The translations under genes and the position numbers were made by a program. This document shows, piece after piece, positions 40,993 to 51,000 of a stretch of 64,000 nucleotides of DNA (the stretch's first letter is position 1; every line of letters begins with the position of its first letter). The notes under the pieces are model-generated. The model saw only the letters and a program-made list of their open reading frames with translations, ran no database searches and was not told the DNA's origin. Origin of the DNA: Tritrichomonas musculus (Eukaryota > Parabasalia > Tritrichomonadida > Tritrichomonadidae); assembly GCA_039105265.1 (NCBI GenBank), contig JAPFFF010000064.1, positions 1 through 64,000 on the forward strand. The letters run 5' to 3'.

Positions 40993-41102
40993 CGTAGAGT
41001 TTGCCATAGGCTCAAACTCAGAATGAGTTTCTTTACGACAGTACTAGCGTAGCTTCGAATGCTAATGAAATACATCGTTTATTTTTCTTTAGTGATTCAC
41101 AA
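40993..41102 (+). promoter_or_regulatory. Leader region of the fibre gene with short direct repeats
   Basis: The words gtactagcgtag and tcagaatgagtttctttacg occur around a duplicated agtactagcgta (40985-40999 and 41041-41055). The gene start follows tttatttttctttagtgattcacaaATG, resembling the leaders of other virion genes (tatttttactcactcgcaaATG, tatatttttgtttatcgtaaATG). Confidence 0.4.
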
Positions 41103-44100
41103 ATGACTGGAATACTTACAAAACAAAACGCTATTGATCAAGCATTAATTGGTGGTAAAGGTGGTGAACTTACTGAAAACGGATTAATTCAATCATTACA
41201 TGTTTTTCATGATGCTACATTTGATGGACCAACTAAATTTGAAGCATTTGATGGTGCTAGTGTTACATTTAAGTCTCAGCCAATGTTTGAAAAAGATATA
41301 AACGTTAATGTTGATGGTGAAATAGTAACAATGGGAATACTTCAGGAGAATGATAGAAAGCTTGAATTTGCTATTGAATGTGCATCAGATGCTATTAGTT
41401 CAGTGGATAGAAGATATGATGAAGTCATTAAAGCTTTTAATGAAAACATTGATGATATAACTAATTCAATTAATGCACATTTGGACCAAAATCCAGATAT
41501 CAACAATAACAATAACAATAATGATGCATCAACGTTTAACCTTAATGCCAAAGTAACAACTCGTGACATTAATATTGAGCCTTCACCGGAACCTGACATT
41601 GATGAAACACCAGTTACAATTAATGATGTGAATATTGTTATGGGAACTCTAAAGACAAGCATTAATGAATCGTTAACTCATTTTGAAACTAATGATCAAA
41701 ACATATATCAAAAAACGTTAGAACATGATGATCAAATTAAGATTTTAGATAAAGGATTTCATTTAGTGAATGATGCTTTGGACTCATTTAATGAATCAAT
41801 CACAAACATTAATGCAGCCATTGATGAAAATGAATCTGAAATTACTAAATTGAAAAATGATATTGTAGGTATTAATGAAGACGTTGATGATCTTAATGAA
41901 ACCATTTCAGTATTGAGTAACACTAAATTGAATCCATCAGATTTGGATGATGCTAAAGATGAACTTAATGCTTCAATTAATGCTTTGAATTCAAAACTCG
42001 AATCAGATTATGCATTAAAGACTGAAGTTAATGCTGTCAATGATAAATTCAGTAATTATACAAACACTAATGATTTGAGTAAGAACTATGCATTGAAGAC
42101 TGAAGTTAATGCTGTCAATGATAAATTCAGTAATTATACAAACACTAATGATTTGAGTAAGAACTATGCATTGAAGACTGAAGTTAATGCTGTCAATGAT
42201 AAATTCAGTAATTACGATACTAAGACTGAAATCAATGAATTACTTACACCTATTAATGAAAGTTTAACATCAGCTTCATCAAACATTAAATCATTAACTG
42301 AACGAATCAATGGTTTACAATCAACAACTGATACATTAGATAACTATGCATTGAAGACTGAAGTTAATGCTGTCAATAACAAGTTCAGTAATTACACTAC
42401 TACAAATGATTTGAGTAAGAACTATGCATTGAAGACTGAAGTTAATGCTGTCAATAACAAGTTCAGTAATTACACTACTACAAATGATTTGAGTAAGAAC
42501 TATGCATTGAAGACTGAAGTTAATGCTGTCAATGATCAATTTAATACATCAATATCGACCATTAACACAACATTAACAAACAAAGCTGACAAATCATCGT
42601 TAGACACATTAGCTACAAATGATGAACTAACAACTGTTGATGATAAAGTTGATAAATTGCAATCATCATTAAAAGCATTAGTTGATCAAATTCAATTACT
42701 TGATAGATCTCAAGAAAAACATTTAGATAATAATCCATCCATTAATTATAGTACTAATTCTGAAATTGATGAAACTACTCCAGTAACATATTCAAGACAA
42801 AGAACTAGAGCAGCTACACAAAATATAGAAAATGAACGGTCATCCAAAGAGATAAATGATACTGTTGTAAATGATGTAATGGTTGATTGGATTACCACAA
42901 TGAATGATTCATTTAACCATTTTGAGGAAAACGATGAAAATTTGATGAATAAATTCAATAATTACTATACATCTGATGAATCTGATAACAAATATGCAAC
43001 CAAAAATGATATAGCTAATAATTATCCAACTAAATCATCAATCACATCATCACTTACTGACACAATTGGACAATTTATGAAGAATGAATTGAAATCCGTT
43101 AATTATGGCAATTTAGCCCAAAAATATTTAGATTGTATGACATTTCTTGATTCGGAATTCAATTTACAATTCAAAGATGTATTACCTGCTAATGCTAAAT
43201 ATGTTATAATTCATTATTATGATGAAGGTAATTACGCTGGATATGTATTGGTAATTAAATGTATACCACCATATTTGGGAACATTAATGATATATTCACT
43301 TACAAGCAATAACGGTACATTAAATGATTACAAGATTATGAATAACATTGATGTGAAAATATCTCATAATGATTCAGTCAAAAAAGATGTCCTTGAAGTT
43401 CAAGCATATTATTCATTTATTGATGTAGGTCGTTATGATGATCCTATTCAAAATAGTATACTAAACAGATTTATGTATTTCAATATTGTTGAATCTGATG
43501 ATGAATTAGCGTATAGTGATTTGATGGGTTCATTAATGAATTTTGGTAACACGTATAACAACAATCGATATATTAAAGCTAATTATCCAACTAAATCATC
43601 GTTATCTGAATCATTTGTGAGTATATTTACTGAATTTATTAATCATGACAGAACTACTTACAATCATGTTAATGATTTAAAGAAGTACTTAGATTACTTT
43701 CAAATGTTAGAGGATATGACTAACTTCAGCTTTAAAGCGCCAATACCAGCTAACTCCAAATACTTAATTGCTTATTACTATATACCAAGTTGGGATAATT
43801 TCAGTTTTATAGTAGTTGGTGATATCATTAACGGTACAGCTAAATTCATATTATTTGATGATAAGGGAATAATGGCTAACAGTAATGGAACAATTTCATT
43901 CTTTAACAATAACGGAGTAAATGCATTAGCATTTGATACTAGTTACCCAAGAGTTGATAGAGAAGAATTTCCATGGTTTGATGATCCAGTAAATGAAGAA
44001 GATCATCCAGAAGTATATAATAACTTCAAGTATTTCAAAATTATAGAATCAACTGATGAATTAGCTTATGGTCATTTAATGGGTTCATTAATGGATTTAT

Positions 44101-44891
44101 TTGGTGAATATAAGTTAAGTGGATATGTTAAAACTAACGGTAATGCAACAATTAATGGAGTGACGACAATAACTTCTGCAACTTCAACTGTTCCTCTGAA
44201 TGTGTATTCAACAAAAGGTGAGGATAGATGTAATATTAATTTCGGTATTTCACCTTCAGAGCATGCGTATATTCGTTATGCAAAAACAGTTAATACAGGT
44301 CAATCATTGTCATTAGTTATAGGTCCTTATGAATTCATAACATCAAACCTAAATAATAATACAAGAACTATTAAATTGCATTATGGCTCAACTATTACGG
44401 GTGATTTAACTGTTTCTGGTAAGATATCATCAAATGGATCAAATACTGTTACTCATTATTGTCCAATTGAAGCTGGTGAAGAGATATCAGACTTTAAAGT
44501 TGGTAAACCTGTATTCTTATCCGGTCATGTGTATAAACGTATTGAAACCAAACGTGATGATAATGGACAACCAATTTATAAATGGATATCATCAACTGCA
44601 AATGATTCAACTGATTGTATTTGTTCAGTCATTATTGATGGTTCATGGAAGGAATTCGTTGGTGTTATATCTGATGTTGATGAAGAGAATGGATGCATTA
44701 CATTTGTAAGTCATGGAGATGTATTATTCTATGTTGATGATGCAAATCTATATCAAATCGGTGATGTTGTACTTTATGATGGCCGAATATTGGATGAAGA
44801 ATATGCAATGACATTAAAGATTCAACGATCAATTGTTGGAACAGTGATTTCAAAAATAAATGAACATACTTTAGCTGTATTCATGAGATAA
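41103..44891 (+). CDS. Maverick giant fibre-like protein
   Basis: The protein is 1262 aa. Residues ~80-560 are heptad-rich coiled coil with many Asn/Asp/Glu/Lys. A 26-residue repeat (NYALKTEVNAVNDKFSNY plus TNTNDLSK) occurs in two groups of three (around 42007-42230 and 42340-42560). Two similar globular modules follow (about residues 660-830 and 840-1000; compare ELAYSDLMGSLMNFGNTY with ELAYGHLMGSLMDLFGEY). The C-terminus is beta-rich with repeats typical of trimeric fibres (GSTITGDLTVSGKISSNGSN), then a head-like domain. This layout matches phage and adenovirus fibre architecture: stalk, repeat shaft, distal knob. It implies a particle with a receptor-binding spike. Confidence 0.8.
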   Translation: MTGILTKQNAIDQALIGGKGGELTENGLIQSLHVFHDATFDGPTKFEAFDGASVTFKSQPMFEKDINVNVDGEIVTMGILQENDRKLEFAIECASDAISSVDRRYDEVIKAFNENIDDITNSINAHLDQNPDINNNNNNNDASTFNLNAKVTTRDINIEPSPEPDIDETPVTINDVNIVMGTLKTSINESLTHFETNDQNIYQKTLEHDDQIKILDKGFHLVNDALDSFNESITNINAAIDENESEITKLKNDIVGINEDVDDLNETISVLSNTKLNPSDLDDAKDELNASINALNSKLESDYALKTEVNAVNDKFSNYTNTNDLSKNYALKTEVNAVNDKFSNYTNTNDLSKNYALKTEVNAVNDKFSNYDTKTEINELLTPINESLTSASSNIKSLTERINGLQSTTDTLDNYALKTEVNAVNNKFSNYTTTNDLSKNYALKTEVNAVNNKFSNYTTTNDLSKNYALKTEVNAVNDQFNTSISTINTTLTNKADKSSLDTLATNDELTTVDDKVDKLQSSLKALVDQIQLLDRSQEKHLDNNPSINYSTNSEIDETTPVTYSRQRTRAATQNIENERSSKEINDTVVNDVMVDWITTMNDSFNHFEENDENLMNKFNNYYTSDESDNKYATKNDIANNYPTKSSITSSLTDTIGQFMKNELKSVNYGNLAQKYLDCMTFLDSEFNLQFKDVLPANAKYVIIHYYDEGNYAGYVLVIKCIPPYLGTLMIYSLTSNNGTLNDYKIMNNIDVKISHNDSVKKDVLEVQAYYSFIDVGRYDDPIQNSILNRFMYFNIVESDDELAYSDLMGSLMNFGNTYNNNRYIKANYPTKSSLSESFVSIFTEFINHDRTTYNHVNDLKKYLDYFQMLEDMTNFSFKAPIPANSKYLIAYYYIPSWDNFSFIVVGDIINGTAKFILFDDKGIMANSNGTISFFNNNGVNALAFDTSYPRVDREEFPWFDDPVNEEDHPEVYNNFKYFKIIESTDELAYGHLMGSLMDLFGEYKLSGYVKTNGNATINGVTTITSATSTVPLNVYSTKGEDRCNINFGISPSEHAYIRYAKTVNTGQSLSLVIGPYEFITSNLNNNTRTIKLHYGSTITGDLTVSGKISSNGSNTVTHYCPIEAGEEISDFKVGKPVFLSGHVYKRIETKRDDNGQPIYKWISSTANDSTDCICSVIIDGSWKEFVGVISDVDEENGCITFVSHGDVLFYVDDANLYQIGDVVLYDGRILDEEYAMTLKIQRSIVGTVISKINEHTLAVFMR

Positions 44892-44892
44892 A

Positions 44893-45606
44893 TTAAGTAA
44901 CGATTTTAAGTGATATACCATATTTAATGAATGTTGAATATATATCATTGTAAGCATACTTCATGTCTTCAGTTTTGCCATCTTTAGTGATTAATATTTT
45001 TGCAACTTTGATGAATTTTGAGGAAGAAGCAGAGCAACCACATCCAACATCTGAATCATCAATAACTAACTCAACTTTATCACATTCAGTTAACAATTTA
45101 ATCATATCCATTAATAGTTTACTATTGCATACAAGATATGAATTAATTTTCAATGGATTAAGCTCATACATCTGAACAATCATTTCGAGGAATTTATTCT
45201 TCTTCTCTAACGAATCAAGTTCAAGACTTAAATCTATGAGTCCTTGAGATCTTTGATCCAGCGAAGCTTCCTGAGCTAAACGGAATGGTTTGTTTATTGG
45301 AGGTTGAGATGGAGATTGAGATTCTTCCTGTGTCATCATCGGAGGGACAAAGTCCTTGGAACGAAGTTCCGTATACATAGTTTGACCAACATTTGGAGAC
45401 TCCGTTGGTTGGCTCGCTTTGGTAAAATTTACGTTTTGATTTAACGGTTGAACATTCGGGTAAAGTGGAATTGATTGAGCTCTTGATGGACATCGTTGAG
45501 GAGGCTTGATGTTTATATTAACGTTTGTATTTTGCTCTTGCTTAATTGTATTATTAGTATCTGTCTCTGATGACAGAATTCTAGCTTGCCTTAATGTGTT
45601 TGCCAT
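44893..45606 (-). CDS. Maverick conserved-type protein, 237 aa
   Basis: Its stop lies 1 base from the fibre stop (convergent). The N-terminal ~110 residues are polar and Pro/Gln/Asn-rich (MTQEESQSPSQPPINKPFRL), probably disordered. A helix follows (SLDQRSQGLIDLSLELDSLEKKNKFLEMI). The C-terminal ~90 residues form a compact alpha/beta region with a Cys-Gly-Cys-Ser-Ala-Ser-Ser loop and KFIKVAKILITKDGKTEDMK. I do not recognise a family; a virion or assembly protein is a guess from context. Confidence 0.7.
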   Translation of the reverse strand: MANTLRQARILSSETDTNNTIKQEQNTNVNINIKPPQRCPSRAQSIPLYPNVQPLNQNVNFTKASQPTESPNVGQTMYTELRSKDFVPPMMTQEESQSPSQPPINKPFRLAQEASLDQRSQGLIDLSLELDSLEKKNKFLEMIVQMYELNPLKINSYLVCNSKLLMDMIKLLTECDKVELVIDDSDVGCGCSASSSKFIKVAKILITKDGKTEDMKYAYNDIYSTFIKYGISLKIVT

Positions 45607-45652
45607 TTCTTTTAATTAAAAATCATCATTAATGGGTTTTTATAATTAGCAA

Positions 45653-45892
45653 ATGGCTTTTGGCAGTTGGTTCAAGAAGTTAGGCCAGAAGATTAAGAAA
45701 GGATTTAAAGACTTCGCTGATGGATTCAAACATGGATGGAATAAAACTAAATCAGTCCTAGAGAAAGTACCAGTAATCGGAAATGTGGCTAAAGTTATTC
45801 CCAAATTCAATAACAAAAATAATCCTGTGTCTAAACATTTTGGTGGTGATGGATACGTTAAATTTGATGATAATGGTAATGTACTTAGTTAG
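45653..45892 (+). CDS. Maverick small amphipathic protein 2
   Basis: The protein is 79 aa. Its start, MAFGSWFKKLGQKIKKGFKD, is a clear paralogue of the N-terminus of the 100-aa protein at 38369-38671, but the rest differs (VPVIGNVAKVIPKF, then a polar tail). A basic amphipathic helix at the very N-terminus suggests membrane or DNA interaction. Two proteins sharing this leader may be targeted to the same place in the particle. Confidence 0.7.
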   Translation: MAFGSWFKKLGQKIKKGFKDFADGFKHGWNKTKSVLEKVPVIGNVAKVIPKFNNKNNPVSKHFGGDGYVKFDDNGNVLS

Positions 45893-46155
45893 TAAAGATG
45901 TTTGACAGCTCTATTCAATAATTGACGTACTTTCATACAGTGATCATATTTTTGTTGAATTCGTTGACGTTGAAGTTTAGACGTTGAAGTTTAGCTTTAT
46001 CAGTTAAGGGCTCAGGTTTACTTAATACTTTACGATAGTATTGAAGTCTTGAACTAATGGCTTTCAATGTTGGTGTAGCAAATGTTTTTCGTTCATGACG
46101 TTGCTTCAAGGGCGGTAAACTATTGGTTCTCTGAACCGGGAACGGAGTTCTTCAT
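45889..46155 (-). pseudogene. Small basic Maverick gene broken by a 14-bp tandem duplication
   Basis: The shared promoter motif at 46161-46174 (minus) precedes an ATG at 46155, but the long frame behind it is out of register after a few codons. That frame reads a basic protein (LPPLKQRHERKTFATPTLKA, SRLQYYRKVLSKPEPLTDKA). It is then broken by gacgttgaagttta occurring twice in tandem (45966-45979 and 45980-45993). Without the second copy the frame would continue to a stop at 45889-45891, overlapping the end of the convergent gene at 45653-45892. At least two lesions are present. The product would have been a small, strongly basic protein. Confidence 0.75.
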
Positions 46156-46160
46156 TAAAT

Positions 46161-46174
46161 TTCGTTAGTGATAA
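46161..46174 (-). promoter_or_regulatory. TATCRCYAACGAAA motif upstream of the broken basic gene
   Basis: On the minus strand it reads ttatcactaacgaa, ending 5 bases before the ATG at 46155. It is an intact promoter-like motif over a broken gene, and it also lies in the leader of the integrase gene. Confidence 0.65.
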
Positions 46175-46193
46175 ACATATATTTTTATCATAA

Positions 46194-47726
46194 ATGATCT
46201 CCCTTTATTTTTGCATGAATTTAAACATGGAGGGAGTAAGTGAGGAGGCTTCGCCGGACGGAACGTCTGAGAACAATTATGATGAATTATATGAAAACGC
46301 TATGAGTGACTTAATATCAAAAATATATACAAGGAAGAATAGACTAACATTAAAGCAAGCATGTGCGTTGAAATCAATGAGAGATTTAATTGAAGAAGAT
46401 CAGAAAGACATTTATGATTATTACATTGAAGAATACAATAAACGCTTCAACGTAAACGTATCAGATGGAGGAAGGCGTAAATACAATACATTTTCGAATA
46501 GACTTAATGACTTAATAGCTGCTAATCCTAATGATTTGTATTCATTTGATGACTTCAAAGAGATCACCAAAGATTGGAATAAAGGTAAAAATAAATCGAT
46601 TGAACGTTGGTATGATGAATATAATGATAGATTATTAAAGATACCCGGTAAACCAATCAGATATGAAGAAACACCATTAACTGGATTAATTGGATTCAAA
46701 AGTAAGGATAAAGTTAATGCAATTAAGTTAAATCTCTATCCAACTGGAGGCCTGAATTCAGCTGAATACACTCGTCAATACTTTCCATTGAAGTCGAATA
46801 AGAAGAAGTATCAATTACATAAAGTTGCGAGTAGAAATACATGGATGATTGATTTAATGATTTGCAGTAAATTAACGTACTTAGTAATGATTAACGTTAA
46901 TACTAAATATTTATGTGTTGAATTAACGAATATTGAATTGGGAAGCACTGGTACTGTCAGTAGAACTGGTAAATCAACGTTGTGCTACTTGAGAGCATTA
47001 AAGAAGATCATTGATAGAGGCATTAAGGTTAGATATTTGTGTGGAGATGGTGAAGGTGCATTTACGTCAAAATTGGTGAAGAAGAAAAAGAGCAAGGATT
47101 TGGTTGAAGGAACGTCTGACGAGAATGATATCCTTTCAGGATCTGAGCCTTTGGCAAATACAGCAAACGACTTTTATGACAAACATGGAATTCAATTCAT
47201 TAGTGTACCGAGACAGATGAAAGGAGTTTATCCAGAATTTATGAAGAAAGAACAACGAGCTGCATCAAAGACTCAACCTCTACACAGTAGTTTAGGAATC
47301 ATAGATAGAGTCATTAGAAGTATTAGAGATATGGCATATGTGATGAAAGTTGGAGTAATTACACCGATTGTAATGAATGAAATTGTTAGACAGTATAACT
47401 ATTCACCACATAAAGGATTAAGTAAGTGGGCAGGTTTTAGTGTATCACCTAAAATGGTTAATGATGATCCTGATTTGGAAGAGTATATTGTTAGGAAAAT
47501 ATGTCAAGCTAATTGGGAAATAATGAATAGCGAAGGATTTAGAATTAATGATGGCGTTGAGGTTAAAGTTTATAACGACGTTGATAAAATGATGAAACGA
47601 AGGACGATTTTGCAACCCGGTAAACATAAAGTTAATGGATTCAAGAATGGTTTGTATGAAATTGTTAACGAAAATGGACAAAAACAAATGATGCCTCGTT
47701 ATCGATTAGCATTTATGTATGAGTAA
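46194..47726 (+). CDS. Maverick integrase (retroviral type)
   Basis: The protein is 510 aa from the first ATG. The catalytic core has Asp220 in TWMIDLMIC and Asp285 in YLCGDGEGAF. The third acidic residue is apparently Asp371 in LGIIDRVIRSIRDM, where most relatives have Glu. The second and third acids are 85 residues apart because of a long charged insertion (LVKKKKSKDLVEGTSDENDI). The C-terminal ~70 residues (VEVKVYNDVDKMMKRRTILQ to PRYRLAFMYE) look like an SH3-like DNA-binding or target-recognition domain. It should cut and join the AG...CT ends, giving the observed 5-bp duplication. No N-terminal HHCC zinc motif is evident. Confidence 0.9.
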   Translation: MISLYFCMNLNMEGVSEEASPDGTSENNYDELYENAMSDLISKIYTRKNRLTLKQACALKSMRDLIEEDQKDIYDYYIEEYNKRFNVNVSDGGRRKYNTFSNRLNDLIAANPNDLYSFDDFKEITKDWNKGKNKSIERWYDEYNDRLLKIPGKPIRYEETPLTGLIGFKSKDKVNAIKLNLYPTGGLNSAEYTRQYFPLKSNKKKYQLHKVASRNTWMIDLMICSKLTYLVMINVNTKYLCVELTNIELGSTGTVSRTGKSTLCYLRALKKIIDRGIKVRYLCGDGEGAFTSKLVKKKKSKDLVEGTSDENDILSGSEPLANTANDFYDKHGIQFISVPRQMKGVYPEFMKKEQRAASKTQPLHSSLGIIDRVIRSIRDMAYVMKVGVITPIVMNEIVRQYNYSPHKGLSKWAGFSVSPKMVNDDPDLEEYIVRKICQANWEIMNSEGFRINDGVEVKVYNDVDKMMKRRTILQPGKHKVNGFKNGLYEIVNENGQKQMMPRYRLAFMYE

Positions 47727-47727
47727 G

Positions 47728-48018
47728 TTAATGAATAATAACATCACCATCTTCTGTAACTTCAATATTATCATTATCATCATCACTTGGTTCAAGATAT
47801 CTTGGAATATATGGATCTTCAATTAGTTCAATTATTTCATCAGTATTATACAAATCATGTTTCAAATCATAACATATTGCATCAAATATATCAATATCTT
47901 TTTGCATTTTATCACGAAGTTTATCATCATTACATTTATTCATTTTGTTCTCAATATCTTTTATATCTGATTTGAAGCATCGTATTAATCTATTTATTGT
48001 TTGTTGATCAACACTCAT
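47728..48018 (-). CDS. Maverick acidic protein, 96 aa
   Basis: Convergent with the integrase, 1 base apart, and upstream of nothing but its own promoter motif. It starts MSVDQQTINRLIRCFKSDIK and is helical for 65 residues. It ends in a strongly acidic tail (EPSDDDNDNIEVTEDGDVII). Function unknown; possibly a regulator or DNA mimic, but the latter is speculation. Confidence 0.65.
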   Translation of the reverse strand: MSVDQQTINRLIRCFKSDIKDIENKMNKCNDDKLRDKMQKDIDIFDAICYDLKHDLYNTDEIIELIEDPYIPRYLEPSDDDNDNIEVTEDGDVIIH

Positions 48019-48024
48019 TTTTTG

Positions 48025-48040
48025 TTTTCGTTAGCGATAA
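48025..48040 (-). promoter_or_regulatory. TATCRCYAACGAAA motif upstream of the 96-aa gene
   Basis: On the minus strand ttatcgctaacgaaaa ends 6 bases before the ATG at 48018; one of five matching sites in the element. Confidence 0.7.
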
Positions 48041-48070
48041 ACAAAAATGTTATAACAAAAATAGGATTAA

Positions 48071-51000
48071 TTAGTTTCCGAAATATTCATCACGATTGCC
48101 TTCATCATATGTTGTTTTAATGTTTCGAATGAATGATTTTACAGTAGAGACAGTCATATTTTTGTTCATTGAGAAGCATGGTTGTCCTTGAGTTAAATCA
48201 AATGTTTGTGAATTACCATCAAAGATAGATTGATATAAAGACATTACGTCACCATTAGCTGCATGTTTGATTGAATTCTGAGTGAGTCCTTTGCCACGAA
48301 TCACATAATCGATTTCATTTGATGAGTCAGTAATTTTGTGTACATACATCTTCTTCATGAGGAAGTAAGCTTCAACAGAGTAAGGCATTTCATTATGGTT
48401 ATTAATTGATGGAAAGTCACAATGGAAATTACCTAAGTTAGTTCCAATGAGTTCACGATTGTATTTTTCACGAAATCCATTTTGAAGAATCTCTAAATCA
48501 GGACACTCGATCATAAATGAATCAGTATCTTGATAGTATATGTGGCAATTGAGATCATATGCGAGACACATTACTTCATTCATTATTCGTTTGGACATTG
48601 AAAGAACTTGAATACCCAGTAATGAAAAGTTGAAGTGTTTGTCAATTGGTTTTAATGTTCGTACTGCATGAATGTTTGAATTAGCGATTTGCATTACATC
48701 AGTGATTTTGTAATAATTTTTGAACCAATACCTCTCTAACTTACTGATATCATCAAAGTACTTGTAATCTTTCTCAACTGGACGTTCAATCGTTTTGCCA
48801 TAGCATGAATTCATAATTAATTTGTATAATTGTTGAAGAGGATTATGTTGCTTCTTGTATTCCAAACGTTTATTGAATATCTTACGAATTTCATCTTGAA
48901 TGCGGTAATCTCTTGCACCAGACCAATAATAACCACGGATTAATTCAAACTCAATCTTCTGGAATTCAATGAGATCCTCTAAAGTAATGTTATCAACGAC
49001 CATATTAACGGTTTCACCAGGTGCAAGATTATCGTCATTACGATTGAGTCCATTCTCTTTACGAACAATTAATGGAAATGGATAATGCTTGTTAACTTTA
49101 GTAATCTTGATTTCAACAATGTATGCACCTTGTTTGGAGAGGAATTCAAGATTCAATTGGTTGGGCTTAATGACTTCAGGTCTGCCTTCAACAGTATATA
49201 ATCTTGCCATTGCGGATGGATATAATGATACAGCATCGAAATCGCTTAATGGTTTAGTTGTATGCCATTTCTTATTGTAAGCAGTCATGCATCTTCCACC
49301 GTATACAGCATGTGAACAGAATTTACGAACATGTCCGCCAATCTTGTAAAGGTTTTTGTTAGGATAATAGACTCGTTGATTGAAGACTTCATTAGCGAGA
49401 GATGAAATGGAAACATATTTGAATGGATCAATGTTGAAGTCTTTGATGAATCCTTGACGAAATGCATTAAAGCCAAGTCTTAAAATGTTTACATCTTGTT
49501 GACAATAGAATGAAGCATATTTCCACATATCAAAATGATTTTCATCAATGCGACAGTTAGGTATCTTATCAATGTTTGCGTTGAAGAGTTTGTAATCAGC
49601 GTCAGTCCATTGTTTGTCTTCATTTAATCCAGCTTCATTAATAACACCCTTATTTGAGGATAATCGTTCAAGTGTGTAATACTTGTATGGAAAGATCTCT
49701 TTTTGGATGTTTGGTATGTCAAACATTTGTGGTAACTGTGAAAGTTTGCATGAAAGAATCGGTAATGAATCCTTGAAATGAAGAATCTTCTTGTTGTATC
49801 TAATGTCAGCCTTCATTGTTTTTGTGCCTTTAATGATTGAACTAGTGATTCCAAATTGTGCAAGCATTCTAATGTCATACGCTAAGTTATGGAAATAGAT
49901 GACTGCATTATCTGGTAAGAAGTTTAGCAATTGAACGTTACAATCTTCACCACGGAATTCTTTATTAACTTTACCGTTTTGAGATTGAAGAACACACATG
50001 AACGGTTTATGAATGTCACCAGATACGTCAGCTTCGAAGTCAGCATACCAATATGTAGGATCTTTGCGGGAGGTTTTTAATGATTTCTTTTTATGATTAT
50101 CGGGTTTAATGAGTTGAGTACATGTTTTAGGATTGTATTCTAAATCGATGTTTGAAATATCTGAATCAATTTCGTTATAGAATACTGTGTGAAGAATTCT
50201 GCATTGACCGTATGTGATTGGTGTAAATGCATTTAGTTTGAATAATTCACGAACTAAATTTGAGGATGAAATGAAATAACGAGCTGGACGCAATTTACCA
50301 TCCTTATATTCTTTATCGAATGAATCAGCTTTAACTTGTCCATAATGCTTAATGTAATATGTGCTGAATGGAGTTTTCTCTTCAATGAAGTAATGATTTT
50401 CATAAACGTTGAATGTATGAGTTCGATTTGGTTTTGCATTTTCATCACCCATGAATGATTTACGCTTACCAGCTTTACATGATTGAATAGTTGCTTTCTT
50501 TCGTTTAGCGTCTTCATTGACGTATGTCAAATGAATCTTAATATGAAATTCTTCACAAATGGAATTGATTGATGATTGAGATAAATATCTGTTGTTAATT
50601 CTCAATCTCATGAGATTCAAATCGTTTTCACTATAGCATCCAGTTTGTTTAAGTGCATAAATGAAACAGCAATCGTTTAACTCATCACGTTGTTTATTAT
50701 CTTCATCAATGAGTTTGTCAAAGATCTGTAATCGTTGTAAGTATTTAATTATTCGTTTATTGATATTGTGTTTGACTAAGTAATGAAAGAATGAACCACC
50801 TACATCATTGTTACCATCAACGTCAATCAATTTAGTAAATTGTAATGCAGAAAAGAATGACCAATCAGGTAACTCTTCACCACCGTTTTCATAAAAGTAT
50901 TCAGGAGGTTTTGTATCCATATCGAATATGAAACTTTGTTCATTAAACTTATTCATTAATTTGTTGTAATTTTCCGACTTGAATGGAAAACTTCGCCATT

